Positions 1 through 8,485 of a DNA stretch of 64,000 bases are shown here, in pieces. The position numbers and the translations under genes are program-made. Numbering within the stretch: the stretch's first letter is position 1; every line of letters begins with the position of its first letter. The notes under the pieces are model-generated. The model worked only from the letters and a program-made list of their open reading frames with translations. It ran no database searches and was not told the origin of the DNA. Source of the DNA: Eubacteriales bacterium (lineage in GTDB: Bacteria > Bacillota > Clostridia > Tissierellales > GPF-1); assembly GCA_030625815.1 (NCBI GenBank), contig DAOUQF010000018.1, positions 1-64,000 of the forward strand. Direction: 5' to 3'.

Positions 1-20
1 CCGCAAATGCGAAGTTTAAT

Positions 21-96
21 TGGAGCCCACGACCAGATTCGAACTGGTGACTTCTTGCTTACCATGCAAGTACTCTACCTGCTGAGTTACGAGGGC
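21..96 (-). tRNA. tRNA-Thr (anticodon GGT)
   Basis: A complete cloverleaf can be folded on the minus strand. The D stem is ACTC/GAGT, the anticodon stem is CTTGC/GCAAG around loop ATGGTAA (anticodon GGT, reading ACC and ACU), and the T stem is ACCAG/CTGGT with loop TTCGAAT. The discriminator is U and CCA is encoded (bases 21-23). The acceptor stem pairs except for a U-U mismatch at 5:68. It lies just downstream of sigH on the same strand. Confidence 0.95.
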
Positions 97-113
97 ACTT
101 CACTCACTAATAC

Positions 114-142
114 ATTTTATCCCCCGTTCAAGGGGTTGTCAA
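114..142 (-). promoter_or_regulatory. Sigma-A promoter of tRNA-Thr
   Basis: On the minus strand TTGACA (137-142) is followed by a 17-bp spacer and TAAAAT (114-119), about 10 bp before the tRNA 5' end region. The spacer contains the inverted repeat CCCCTTGAACGGGG. The tRNA can therefore be made independently of sigH. Confidence 0.75.
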
Positions 143-149
143 TAGGGAA

Positions 150-803
150 TTACAGACAATTTTCCAACTTTTTTTTAATGCGCTGCAATGCATTGTCAAT
201 AGATTTCACCGAGCGATTCATCTGAGCGGAAATCTCTTGATAACTCATTCCCTCTAAATAATGCATCAGCACCTTCCATTCCAAAAAACTCAACCGTTCT
301 TCAATCTTGCTTTCCATTATCTGCAGGGTTTCCTCTGCGATAATCTTCGCCTCCGGCCCCTCCTCGATCCTGGCGCGCAAGGTTTCTAACAGAATCGGCT
401 CGCCGCTGCTGTTTGTCCTGGATCCCTGCAGGGAGATATACCCGTTCAAGGGCATGTGTTTCAATCGTTGAGAGGTCTTGATCGCCGTAAGAATTTGTCT
501 CTTTACGCAGAGGTTTGCAAAGGATCGGAAATATTGATTTCGTGATGGATCAAACTCCGTCATGGCTTTATACAAGCCAATCATCCCTTCTTGAATCAAA
601 TCCTCCCGATCCGCGCCAGGCAAATAATACAGGCTTGCCTTGTAGCGCACCATCACCTTATAGCGATCGATCAATTCCCGCTGCGCGCCATCGGAACCAT
701 CCTTCGCGTGCAAGACCAGGTTTTCATCGCTTATGGGCTCCTGAATGCCTATATCCGGAATGGTTTCTTCCCATGCCGCCATGCCCTTCGCCATCTTCTC
801 CAT
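150..803 (-). CDS. sigH: RNA polymerase sigma-H factor (sigma-70 family)
   Basis: This is a 217-residue alternative sigma factor that directs core RNA polymerase to transition-state and early sporulation promoters in Bacillus and clostridia. Region 2 carries ADREDLIQEGMIGLYKAM (around residue 62). The C-terminal region 4 helix-turn-helix contains SYQEISAQMNRSVKSIDNAL. The ATG at 803 is chosen because GAGGAG lies 7 bases upstream. An in-frame TTG at 860, two bases after the rae1 stop, would add 19 residues but has no clear ribosome binding site. It is the last protein gene of the cysE-cysS-mrnC-rlmB-rae1 unit. Sigma-H also acts in competence and growth transitions, so the gene need not imply sporulation. 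Confidence 0.93.
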   Translation of the reverse strand: MEKMAKGMAAWEETIPDIGIQEPISDENLVLHAKDGSDGAQRELIDRYKVMVRYKASLYYLPGADREDLIQEGMIGLYKAMTEFDPSRNQYFRSFANLCVKRQILTAIKTSQRLKHMPLNGYISLQGSRTNSSGEPILLETLRARIEEGPEAKIIAEETLQIMESKIEERLSFLEWKVLMHYLEGMSYQEISAQMNRSVKSIDNALQRIKKKLENCL

Positions 804-862
804 TGCAATCTCCTCGGGTCGTCTCTCTCCATTATAAGGAAAAACGGTTCCATCCGTCAAGA

Positions 863-1417
863 TTAAGAACCGTTCTCCGTTTCTTCCTCGTCATCGAGGA
901 GTTTTTCCAACTTTTGCTTTGTTTCCGGATCGATTCGATCCTCCACCAAAAGAAAGCCTTCTTTTTCTCCCTGCTGCCGTTTTCGCTCCTTGGTTCGAAT
1001 CTGCCGTTTCATCTCATACAGCTCCAATTCCAGTTCCCGCGCCGACACCCGAGTCGCTCCCCGGCTCAATACCAATTGCTGTTCCAAATAATCGGAAGTC
1101 GCAACCCGAATCCGTTTCACCTTCCCCAGCAAGTGCGACTGCCGTTCGATATAGTCATCCGCCGTCATATCCGCACCGGTAAACACAACCTCCAAACCAA
1201 TCGCCGTCATCGTGGAATCCGTGATTCCCGTCGTGGACTGCGCATCAAAGACAACCACCACCTTCACACCCGTATAGGCTTGATACTCCGCCATAAAATC
1301 CAGGAGAGACTGTCGCGCGCCGGCGAGATTCACCCGAGCCAGTCCCTTCAATTTTCCCCAGGAATGAATCACGTTATATCCATCAACGAACAGAATCTCT
1401 TGCCCGCGAATGATCAT
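863..1417 (-). CDS. rae1: Rae1/YacP ribosome-associated NYN-domain endoribonuclease
   Basis: The 184-residue protein matches the YacP family. In B. subtilis, Rae1 enters the ribosomal A site and cleaves mRNA in a translation-dependent way. The PIN-like NYN fold shows FVDGYNVIHSW at residues 10-20, VVVVFDAQ near residue 54 and ATSDYLEQQ near residue 107. The basic C-terminus follows SARELELELYEMKRQIR. The start overlaps the rlmB stop by four bases (ATGA), implying translational coupling. Placement between rlmB and sigH is the standard Firmicute order. Confidence 0.9.
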   Translation of the reverse strand: MIIRGQEILFVDGYNVIHSWGKLKGLARVNLAGARQSLLDFMAEYQAYTGVKVVVVFDAQSTTGITDSTMTAIGLEVVFTGADMTADDYIERQSHLLGKVKRIRVATSDYLEQQLVLSRGATRVSARELELELYEMKRQIRTKERKRQQGEKEGFLLVEDRIDPETKQKLEKLLDDEEETENGS

Positions 1418-2202
1418 TTTTCCTTTATTCCCCGCTGACCTCGCAGGTCCCGCTGACCTCGCAGGTCCCGCTGGCGCCTCACTTCATAGGTGACCACCGC
1501 GGTCGCAACAGAAGCGTTCAGGGATGTGATATTGCCAACCATGGGAATCGACACCAAGGCATCGCAATGATCGCGAATATTTTTTGAAATCCCCTTGCCC
1601 TCATTGCCAACGACAATGGCAATGGAACCGGAGAGCTCGGTCTCAAAGAGATTTTGATCCGAAAACGCTGTTCCGTAGATCCAGAACCCCTCTTCCTTCA
1701 GTTTTTCCATCTGCTGGGCGAGATTGCCCACCTTGACGACCGGCACATATTCCAGTGCCCCTGCGGCAGTCTTGGCCACGGTGGATGTAAGCCCCGCAGC
1801 GCGGCGCTTCGGGATCATGACTCCGTGAACCCCGGCGCATTCCGCCGTTCGGATAATCGCTCCAAGATTGTGCGGATCCTCAATCCCATCGAGAATCAAT
1901 AGAAACGGCGGTTCGCCGCTTTCCTCCGCTCTCTTGTAGACGTCCTCCATGGTTCCATAGGTATGGGCGGACAAATGGGCGATCACCCCCTGATGATTGC
2001 CTTCCACCAATTGATCCAGTTTCGTTCGCGGCACGCTTTGCACCGGAATTTTCCGTTCATTGGCCGATACCAGAATCTTCCCAATACTGCCCTTGTTCAT
2101 TCCATCCGCAATCAAAAGCTTTTCAATGGTTCTTCCCGACTTGATCGCCTCTAAGACCGGGTTTCTTCCTCCGATCCAGTCTGTGCTGCTTTGAATATCC
2201 AT
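1414..2202 (-). CDS. rlmB: 23S rRNA (guanosine-2'-O-)-methyltransferase RlmB
   Basis: A 262-residue SpoU/TrmH-family SPOUT methyltransferase, expected to 2'-O-methylate G2251 of 23S rRNA. The N-terminal substrate-binding domain starts at GGRNPVLEAI. The C-terminal knot shows IVVGNEGKGIS and SIPMVGNITSLNASVA, the family's SAM-binding motifs. The start is backed by AGGAGGTGATGGG before ATG, even though it lies 52 bases inside the mrnC reading frame. The C-terminus carries a short tandem duplication (RDLRGQRDLRGQ) made by an 18-bp DNA repeat, outside the conserved fold. Confidence 0.93.
   Translation of the reverse strand: MDIQSSTDWIGGRNPVLEAIKSGRTIEKLLIADGMNKGSIGKILVSANERKIPVQSVPRTKLDQLVEGNHQGVIAHLSAHTYGTMEDVYKRAEESGEPPFLLILDGIEDPHNLGAIIRTAECAGVHGVMIPKRRAAGLTSTVAKTAAGALEYVPVVKVGNLAQQMEKLKEEGFWIYGTAFSDQNLFETELSGSIAIVVGNEGKGISKNIRDHCDALVSIPMVGNITSLNASVATAVVTYEVRRQRDLRGQRDLRGQRGIKEK
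1431..1473. repeat. 18-bp tandem repeat at the 3' end of rlmB
   Basis: The unit cccgctgacctcgcaggt occurs twice head to tail (1431-1448, 1449-1466), followed by seven bases of a third copy. It keeps the reading frame and adds DLRGQR twice to the RlmB tail. Seen directly in the sequence; it looks like a recent slippage duplication. Confidence 0.9.
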
Positions 2203-2573
2203 CCCATCACCTCCTCTATTCGTTCCTCTTCTCCGTTCAAATACAAAAATCCAATCAAGGCTTCAAAACCCGTCGCCTTGCGATAATCATTGATATCCGC
2301 TTTTCTTGGCACCATGGCCGATTTCGCATTGCGCCCCCGGCGCATAACCGCAGCCTCTTGCTCCGTCAATTGCGGCTCGATCAAATGATAGAAGGTCGCC
2401 TGCGCCGACGCCTTGACAAAGGTGATAGCGGCCTTGTGCAAGGCGCCCACCGGCTGCAAACTCTGTTCCATCAGCCACCTGCGAATATGGGTTTCAAATA
2501 CTGCATCGCCCATATATGCCAAACGAAGGGCGGATTCTTCTCTCGGATCCCGCATTACTCTTCTCGTTTCCAT
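2151..2573 (-). CDS. mrnC: Mini-ribonuclease 3 (23S rRNA maturation)
   Basis: A 140-residue RNase III-like protein without a double-stranded RNA-binding domain, as in B. subtilis MrnC, which matures 23S rRNA ends. The motif LAYMGDAVFETHIR (residues 18-31) contains the catalytic acidic residues, and KADINDYRKATGFEALIGFLYL gives the second signature. The start has AGGGGG upstream and overlaps the cysS end by 19 bases. Its own end overlaps rlmB by 52 bases. The cysS-mrnC-rlmB order is conserved in Firmicutes. Confidence 0.93.
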   Translation of the reverse strand: METRRVMRDPREESALRLAYMGDAVFETHIRRWLMEQSLQPVGALHKAAITFVKASAQATFYHLIEPQLTEQEAAVMRRGRNAKSAMVPRKADINDYRKATGFEALIGFLYLNGEEERIEEVMGWIFKAAQTGSEEETRS

Positions 2574-3952
2574 TTGACCCCCTGAGGCGTATCTTCCAAC
2601 ACGATCCCCTGGGCTTTCAATTCGTCTCGAATCTCATCGGCCCTGGCAAAGTCACGATTCTCTCTCGCCGTTTGACGCTCGTCGATCAGGGATTGAACAT
2701 CCAATTCCAGGGTTTCTTTTTCCCGGTACAAGATCCCCAAGACTCCGCCCATTTCCATCAGTGCTTCATAAAGGAAAGTCACGCCAGCTCGGCTGCTCGC
2801 CTCAGACAGGTTTGTATTGGCGTATTTCACCGTTTCAAACATCACTGCAATGGCATCCGCCGTATTTAGGTCATCATCCATGGCCTCGACAAATCGCTTC
2901 TTAAAGTTCTCCGCTTCGCCTTGGACGGCTGCGTCCCCGTCGCTTGCCGCATCCAATTCCAGCCCCAAAAGATGCTGCATTTGATATTTCCCGTTGTACA
3001 GTCGATCCATGGCCGCTTTGCTTTGCTCCACAATCTTTCGGCTGAAGTTGATGGGGCTTCGATAATGAGAAGACAACAGAAAGAATCGAATGATCTCCAG
3101 ATCAAATTCTTCCGCGATGGTTCGTACCGTAAAGAAATTATCCTTCGATTTGCTCATCTTCTCGCCCTCGGTGTTGATCATGGCGTTGTGCATCCAGAAA
3201 TTCGCAAAGGGTTTTCCCGTCAAGCTTTCACTCTGAGCGATTTCATTCTCGTGATGAGGGAACTCCAGATCCGATCCGCCTGCATGGATATCGATGGTTT
3301 CTCCCAGAATGCTTCGAATCATCGCCGAACACTCAATATGCCAGCCCGGTCTTCCCTCGCCCCAAGGACTCGTCCACGCCGGCTCTCCCGGCTTTTTATT
3401 TTTCCAAAGGATGAAATCCAGAGGATTCTTTTTCTCTTTGTTCACCAGAATTCTAGCTCCGCTGATCAAATCTTCAATGTTCTTTCTACTGAATTTTCCA
3501 TAGTTTCGCACCTTGGAGACCTCAAAATAGACGTTTCCGTTTACGGCATAGGCAACTCCCTTTTCTTCCAGCTCAGCGATAAATGCAATGATCTCATCCA
3601 TGGTTTCCGTCGCTTTCGGGTGTTCGATGGATGCCTCGTCGATATTCAAGCCTTCCGCGTCCGTCAGGTATTCTTGGATATACTTCTCCGCCAATTCCTT
3701 GACACTTACCCCTTCTTCGATGGATTGGGTAATCAGCTTGTCGTCGATATCCGTAAAGTTTTGCACATACTTCACATGGTAGCCTTGATATTGAAGATAT
3801 CGCTTCAGGGTGTCAAAAACCACAAAGGGCCGCGCATTTCCTACATGGATATAATTATAAACCGTCGGACCGCAGACATAAATCTTCACGCTGCCCGGTT
3901 CGATGGGCACAAATTCTTCTTTCTTCCTTGTCAAAGTATTATAAATCTTCAT
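2555..3952 (-). CDS. cysS: Cysteinyl-tRNA synthetase
   Basis: A class I aminoacyl-tRNA synthetase of 465 residues that charges tRNA-Cys. The HIGH-type motif appears as IHVGNARPFVVFD (about residues 34-46) and the KMSKS loop as EKMSKSKDNF. Zinc ligands include CGPTVYNY and WHIECSAM with downstream HHENEIAQ. The ATG at 3952 is preferred because GAGGGGGA lies just upstream; an in-frame upstream ATG would add seven residues. It overlaps the end of cysE by 14 bases. Both genes are expected to be controlled by the cysteine T-box upstream of cysE. Confidence 0.96.
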   Translation of the reverse strand: MKIYNTLTRKKEEFVPIEPGSVKIYVCGPTVYNYIHVGNARPFVVFDTLKRYLQYQGYHVKYVQNFTDIDDKLITQSIEEGVSVKELAEKYIQEYLTDAEGLNIDEASIEHPKATETMDEIIAFIAELEEKGVAYAVNGNVYFEVSKVRNYGKFSRKNIEDLISGARILVNKEKKNPLDFILWKNKKPGEPAWTSPWGEGRPGWHIECSAMIRSILGETIDIHAGGSDLEFPHHENEIAQSESLTGKPFANFWMHNAMINTEGEKMSKSKDNFFTVRTIAEEFDLEIIRFFLLSSHYRSPINFSRKIVEQSKAAMDRLYNGKYQMQHLLGLELDAASDGDAAVQGEAENFKKRFVEAMDDDLNTADAIAVMFETVKYANTNLSEASSRAGVTFLYEALMEMGGVLGILYREKETLELDVQSLIDERQTARENRDFARADEIRDELKAQGIVLEDTPQGVKWKREE

Positions 3953-4598
3953 CAAATTCCCCCTCATTCTCAAGCCTTTGCTGATAAAGCTCGTCTTCCA
4001 AACTTCGCACCCGCTGTTTCAGGTAGTTGATCTCTTGAAGAACCGGATCCGGCATGCCTGTCTTTCCCACACGCTCTTCATTCTGGATCACAATCTTGCC
4101 GGGAATCCCGACAACGGTACAATGCGCCGGGACAGGTTTCAATACAACCGACTGAGCGCCGACCCTCGAATAATCGCCAATGACGATATTGCCCAATATT
4201 TTCGCTCCCGCGCTGATGATCACATGATCGCCAATGGTTGGATGACGCTTCCCCGTCTCTTTGCCGGTTCCGCCCAAGGTAACGCCATGATAAATGGTGA
4301 CGTCGTCTCCAACAATGGCGGTTTCGCCGATCACAATGCCCATTCCATGGTCGATAAAGAGCCTTCGTCCCAACTCCGCGCCGGGATGAATCTCAATTCC
4401 CGTTTTCGATCGGCCGCGATCCGAGAAAATTCTCGCCATCGTCGTCCAGCCTCGCTGATAGAATCGATGGGCGCGGCGATGGCGCCTGATCGCCTTGAGA
4501 CCAGGATAGGTCATCCAGACTTCCAGAGCGGATTTCGCCGCCGGGTCCTTTTCCATAATGGTTTGAATATCTTCTTTCAATTGCTTGAATCCCAACAT
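3939..4598 (-). CDS. cysE: Serine O-acetyltransferase
   Basis: A 219-residue hexapeptide-repeat acetyltransferase that makes O-acetylserine from serine and acetyl-CoA, the first committed step of cysteine synthesis. The left-handed beta-helix region contains IHPGAELGRRLFIDHGMGIV and YHGVTLGGTGK. Its C-terminal helix (residues 165-215) is predicted coiled coil. The ATG at 4598 follows GGAGGCAGAC; an upstream TTG is less likely. It leads an operon with cysS, so cysteine synthesis and tRNA-Cys charging share one T-box signal. No cysK is present in the window. Confidence 0.94.
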   Translation of the reverse strand: MLGFKQLKEDIQTIMEKDPAAKSALEVWMTYPGLKAIRRHRRAHRFYQRGWTTMARIFSDRGRSKTGIEIHPGAELGRRLFIDHGMGIVIGETAIVGDDVTIYHGVTLGGTGKETGKRHPTIGDHVIISAGAKILGNIVIGDYSRVGAQSVVLKPVPAHCTVVGIPGKIVIQNEERVGKTGMPDPVLQEINYLKQRVRSLEDELYQQRLENEGEFDEDL

Positions 4599-4611
4599 GT
4601 CTGCCTCCAAT

Positions 4612-4843
4612 AAAAAAAATCGCGGTGATCAACGTCTCCAAAGAGACGATTTTCACCGCGGTTCCACTCTTGATTAAAGGACTTCGTCCTTTCTCTCACC
4701 GATCGATAACGAGATCATCCGAACAGCCCTACTTCATTCAGGCGTCGACTCCCAAGCGCACTTCCCTGCTCGAATCGTAAGCTTCTCACCAACCAGCTTC
4801 TCTCTTGATCCCTCTTGCAAGTACTCTTCTTGTTCCTAGTCTT
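4612..4843 (-). promoter_or_regulatory. T-box riboswitch, cysteine type, upstream of cysE-cysS
   Basis: The minus strand carries the T-box core GAGTGGAACCGCGG (antiterminator side) near 4655-4668. A terminator follows, built from CGCGGTGA...TCACCGCG with an inner GTCTC/GAGAC stem and a run of U (4612-4619). Upstream is a full Stem I region with GAAGCTGGTTGGTGAGAAGC. On its 3' side GGGAAGTGCGCTTGGGAG places UGC in the specifier position, matching cysteine. Uncharged tRNA-Cys would stabilise the antiterminator and turn on cysE-cysS. The specifier call is by eye. Confidence 0.9.
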
Positions 4844-4849
4844 TCTTCA

Positions 4850-4879
4850 TTCATACCACAATACTCCTCAATAAATCAA
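4850..4879 (-). promoter_or_regulatory. Candidate promoter of the cysE T-box transcript
   Basis: TTGATT (4874-4879) and TATGAA (4850-4855) are 18 bp apart on the minus strand, with a TG extended -10. They lie immediately after the gltX stop and before the T-box Stem I. Moderate match only. Confidence 0.45.
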
Positions 4880-4882
4880 GGA

Positions 4883-6370
4883 TTATTTTGTGAAGTTTTC
4901 CTCCACGAAGTTCAAACGCATCTCAATTCCTTCTCGCCCCATGACCACAAAAACCGCAGCCATATCGGGTCCGTGCAATTGACCGGTAATCATCGCACGG
5001 CTCGGCATAAAGAGATTTTTCCCCTTTAAGCCCGTTGCCTTTTGAATCCGTTTGAAAAATCCCTTCATGAATTCATCGTCAATCGCCTCTACCTGGGCAA
5101 GCTCTGTGCGTATGGCCCCGATCAAGACGGGAACGCCCTCGGAACGAAGCATCTCTTCCACCTCGGGGGTTTCCGGAATCACCTCTTCCCGGAAATACAG
5201 GTCACTACGTTCCACCACCTCGGACAACACCTCAATGCGCTCCTGCACCGTAGAAATCAAACGCTCCAGCCATGGACGGCGTTCCGCCAAATCCGCCTCC
5301 GTAATCTTTCCGGCTCCAATGAGATATGGCGCACACAAATCCGTCAATTCAGAAACCGACATCTTTCGAATATGCTGCGCGTTCACCCAGTTCAGCTTAT
5401 CGACGTCGAATACGCCGCCGGCTTTCGAAACCCGCGCAAAATCAAAGGCGGCAATCAATTCCTCCATGGAGAAGATCTCCTGATCCCCTTCCGGCGACCA
5501 GCCGACAAGGGCCAGATAATTGATGAGTCCCTCTTTGGTATATCCCTTTTTCTTAAAATCGCCCACGGCAACATCCCCATGGCGCTTCGATAATTTTTTC
5601 TTCTCTTTGTTCAATACCGTTGGAAGATGAACGTATTGCGGCGCTTCCCATCCAAAGCACTCATTCAGATAAATATGCTTCGGCGTGGAAACCAGCCATT
5701 CTTCTCCCCGTACCACATGGGTGATCTCCATCAGATGATCATCCACCACCGCTGCCAAATGATAGGTCGGGAATCCGTCGGATTTCATTAAAACCTGATC
5801 GTCCACATCGTCTGAATTGATGCTCACATGACCGCGGATCGTATCGTCAAAGGCGATATCCACATTCTCCGGCATGCGCAAGCGAACAACATACTCTTCC
5901 CCTGCGGCCATTCGCGCATCGATCTCCTCCTTGGAAAGGCTGCGGCAATGGCCGTCATATTTCATCATCTCATTGGATGCGCGCTGTTGCTCGCGAACCG
6001 TTTCCAATCGCTCCTTGGAGCAGAAACACGGATAGGCATGACCGGATTCGATCAATCGATCCAGATGTTCCTTGTAGATCTCCAAACGCTCCGACTGAAT
6101 ATAAGGACCGTATTCTCCCTTTTGAACGATCTCGCCCGCCTCGTTGAGAAAAACGCCTTCGTCATGGACAACCCCTGCCCAAGTCAGGCTTTCAATCAGG
6201 TTCTTCATCGCGTCATCGACAAATCGATTGCGGTCCGTATCCTCGATCCGCAAAATATAGTTGCCACCCAGTTGTTTGGCATACAAGTAATCATATAAAG
6301 CCGTTCGCAACCCGCCAATATGAAGGTATCCCGTTGGACTTGGCGCAAAACGCACTCGTACATTTGACAT
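4883..6370 (-). CDS. gltX: Glutamyl-tRNA synthetase
   Basis: A 495-residue class I synthetase charging tRNA-Glu (and tRNA-Gln where an amidotransferase pathway is used). [19 protein letters not shown] (residues 6-24) is the HIGH motif, and [10 protein letters not shown] is the KMSKS loop. Zinc-site cysteines are visible in CFCSKERLE. The ATG at 6370 follows GGGAGGAAATAAT; an in-frame upstream ATG lies upstream of the -10 region and is rejected. The gene has its own strong promoter and no T-box. It sits between proS and cysE. Confidence 0.96.
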   Translation of the reverse strand: MSNVRVRFAPSPTGYLHIGGLRTALYDYLYAKQLGGNYILRIEDTDRNRFVDDAMKNLIESLTWAGVVHDEGVFLNEAGEIVQKGEYGPYIQSERLEIYKEHLDRLIESGHAYPCFCSKERLETVREQQRASNEMMKYDGHCRSLSKEEIDARMAAGEEYVVRLRMPENVDIAFDDTIRGHVSINSDDVDDQVLMKSDGFPTYHLAAVVDDHLMEITHVVRGEEWLVSTPKHIYLNECFGWEAPQYVHLPTVLNKEKKKLSKRHGDVAVGDFKKKGYTKEGLINYLALVGWSPEGDQEIFSMEELIAAFDFARVSKAGGVFDVDKLNWVNAQHIRKMSVSELTDLCAPYLIGAGKITEADLAERRPWLERLISTVQERIEVLSEVVERSDLYFREEVIPETPEVEEMLRSEGVPVLIGAIRTELAQVEAIDDEFMKGFFKRIQKATGLKGKNLFMPSRAMITGQLHGPDMAAVFVVMGREGIEMRLNFVEENFTK

Positions 6371-6401
6371 ATTATTTCCTCCCATGTTCACATTCACAAT
6401 T

Positions 6402-6430
6402 ATTATAAGGGAATCACAAGGCTTTGGCAA
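6402..6430 (-). promoter_or_regulatory. Sigma-A promoter of gltX
   Basis: TTGCCA (6425-6430), a 17-bp spacer and a perfect TATAAT (6402-6407) on the minus strand, about 30 bases before the gltX start. Confidence 0.8.
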
Positions 6431-6457
6431 CGCAAAAGCCCCTAACGGGGCTTTTGT
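6431..6457 (-). terminator. Intrinsic terminator-like hairpin after proS
   Basis: CACAAAAGCCCC-GTTA-GGGGCTTTTGC forms a 10-11 bp stem just upstream of the gltX promoter. There is no long U-run after the stem, only TTTT within it, so termination may be partial. Confidence 0.6.
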
Positions 6458-6500
6458 GAAACCTATGGATACTTTTCATTTCTCCCCAATTGAGGCTTTT

Positions 6501-8228
6501 TTATAAATTCAAACCTTGTTTGTTCAATTCTTCCTTCACTCGTGCAAGTACATCCGCTTGAGCGATCTCGTCCTTGTTCTTCACGTCTTTTCGAAGAACA
6601 AACTCAACTTTTCCCTCGGCAGCACCGCGGCCCACCGCAATTCGAATTGGGAAACCGATCAGCTCTGCATCCTTGAGCTTCACGCCAGGACGCTCTTTTC
6701 TGTCATCCAGAATCACCTCTACACCGGCTGCCTTCAGCTCCTCGTAGAGGGCCTCCGCCAATTCCCGCTGTTCGTCATTCTTGACGTTGATCGGCGTCAC
6801 CACCACATGGAACGGCGCAACCACCGCTGGCCAAACAATGCCATGCTCATCATGGTTTTGCTCGATGATCGATGCGACGGATCGTGAAACGCCCACGCCG
6901 TACGAGCCCATCCAGATCAATTGTTTCTTGCCGTTTTGATCCAAATATGTCGCCGATAAAGCCGTGGAATACTTGGTTCCCAATTGGAAGATATTTCCGA
7001 CTTCAATGCCTCGATCCATCACCAAGGGCTTTCCGCACTTCGGACAAACGTCCCCCACACGAACAACCAGAAGGTCATCGATCACTCGGCCTTCAAAATC
7101 ACGGCCGTAATTGGCGTTGATCAAGTGACGATCCGTCTCGTTGGCGCCGATGACAAAATTTTTCATCTCCAGCACCCGACGGTCCACCAGAATTTCAACT
7201 TCTTTGTCCAGTCCCACAGGACCGGCAAATCCAACCTCAGCGTTTGTGACACGCTTAACCGTTTCTGCGTCTGCCATTTCAAATTCATGCTCCGCCACCC
7301 CAATGGCATTCATCAATTTGGTTTCATTGATCTCGCGATGTCCTGGAATGCAGGCCGCAACAACACGATCCTTGGCTTGAAAGAGGAGGGTTTTTACAAA
7401 ACGATCCGCACCCATATCAAAGAATTTTTTCAGGTCTTCAATGGTGCCCACATCCGGGGTATCCACCTTTTCCAGTTCCTTCTCTTCCGCCTCTTGCGCT
7501 GCAATCGGCACAATGGTCTCGGCTTTTTCATCGGTTGCGGCAAAATCACAAGCATCGCAATAGGCGACATTGCTCTCGCCCACTTCGCACATGGCGGTGA
7601 ACTCATGGGAGTCTCCGTTGCCCATGGCGCCGGCATCGCCTTCCACCACGCGGTATTTCATGCCCAATCGCGTAAAGATGCGATCATAGGCGTCCCACAT
7701 CTCTTGATAGGCATTCATCATGCCCGCTTCATCCTGATCAAAAGAGTATGCGTCCTTCATAATAAATTCGCGCGAACGAATCAATCCGAATCTCGGACGT
7801 TTTTCATCCCGGTATTTCGTTTGAATCTGATAGAGGTTCATCGGCAATTGCTTGTAGGAATTCACCTCGTAGCGGATCAAATCCGTAAAGATTTCCTCAT
7901 GAGTGGGTCCCAAGCAAAACTCTCGCTCGTTCCGATCATGAAGACGAAACATCTCTGGACCGAAATCATCCCATCGATTGCTCTCTTTCCACAATTCCGA
8001 AGGTTGAATCGCGCTCATCAAAACCTCTTGCGAACCCGATGCATCCATTTCTTCCCGAACAATTTGCTCCACTTTCTTCAATACGCGATGTCCCAAAGGC
8101 AGGTAGGAATAAACCCCCGAAACAAGCTTTCGAATCATTCCTGCACGCATCAGCAATTGGTGCGACGGAATCTCCGCCTCGCTAGGCACCTCGCGCAATG
8201 TTGGCATATACAATTTCGTCATTCTCAT
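6501..8228 (-). CDS. proS: Prolyl-tRNA synthetase (bacterial type with editing domain)
   Basis: A class II synthetase of 575 residues, the usual size of the bacterial form with an inserted editing domain between motifs 2 and 3. Motif 2 shows [21 protein letters not shown] split around residues 137-157. The insertion (about residues 225-405) holds the deacylase-like part. Motif 3 lies at [17 protein letters not shown]. The start at 8228 follows GAGGAGGAG; an ATG two codons on is an alternative. Expression is controlled by the T-box leader immediately upstream. Confidence 0.96.
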   Translation of the reverse strand: MRMTKLYMPTLREVPSEAEIPSHQLLMRAGMIRKLVSGVYSYLPLGHRVLKKVEQIVREEMDASGSQEVLMSAIQPSELWKESNRWDDFGPEMFRLHDRNEREFCLGPTHEEIFTDLIRYEVNSYKQLPMNLYQIQTKYRDEKRPRFGLIRSREFIMKDAYSFDQDEAGMMNAYQEMWDAYDRIFTRLGMKYRVVEGDAGAMGNGDSHEFTAMCEVGESNVAYCDACDFAATDEKAETIVPIAAQEAEEKELEKVDTPDVGTIEDLKKFFDMGADRFVKTLLFQAKDRVVAACIPGHREINETKLMNAIGVAEHEFEMADAETVKRVTNAEVGFAGPVGLDKEVEILVDRRVLEMKNFVIGANETDRHLINANYGRDFEGRVIDDLLVVRVGDVCPKCGKPLVMDRGIEVGNIFQLGTKYSTALSATYLDQNGKKQLIWMGSYGVGVSRSVASIIEQNHDEHGIVWPAVVAPFHVVVTPINVKNDEQRELAEALYEELKAAGVEVILDDRKERPGVKLKDAELIGFPIRIAVGRGAAEGKVEFVLRKDVKNKDEIAQADVLARVKEELNKQGLNL

Positions 8229-8246
8229 TGTCTTTACTCCTCCTCA

Positions 8247-8450
8247 TAAAAAAAACGCCTCATCCCGATAGGGACGAAGCGTAAACTCCGCGGTACCACC
8301 CTAGTTATAGACCTGTGGTCTATCCCTCGAATTGTGTGCTTTCATCTGAGCAGGTTCAAGACATAGGGGGATGGAAAGGTCTTTCAGCCTTCGGACCATT
8401 CTCTCTTGCATCCATATTGTCTCTACTATTCTCAAGCACGATATTTGAAT
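8247..8450 (-). promoter_or_regulatory. T-box riboswitch, proline type with short Stem I, upstream of proS
   Basis: The core AGGGTGGTACCGCGG is present (about 8288-8302), followed by a terminator CGCTTCGTCCC-TATC-GGGATGAGGCG with a long U-run (8248-8255). Stem I closes with AGACA/TGTCT. Before that closing strand the sequence CATCCCCCTA places CCU, a proline codon, at the specifier position. Stem I is only about 64 bases and I cannot find the usual distal loop motifs. Function follows the family: uncharged tRNA-Pro switches on proS. Confidence 0.88.
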
Positions 8451-8456
8451 GCCCTC

Positions 8457-8485
8457 ATCATACAAGAAAGGGCGGTCCTTGTCAA
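8457..8485 (-). promoter_or_regulatory. Sigma-A promoter of the proS leader
   Basis: A perfect TTGACA (8480-8485), 17-bp spacer and TATGAT (8457-8462) on the minus strand. The -35 element abuts the natB stop codon. Confidence 0.85.

Noticed and set aside
2921-4030. Long open frame of 369 codons antisense to cysS and cysE
   Set aside because: It mirrors strongly conserved cysS and cysE coding sequence, has no ribosome binding site and no recognisable domain.
6984-8249. Open frame of 421 codons antisense to proS
   Set aside because: Complement of conserved proS codons; the translation is His-rich and low in domain content, typical of a shadow frame.
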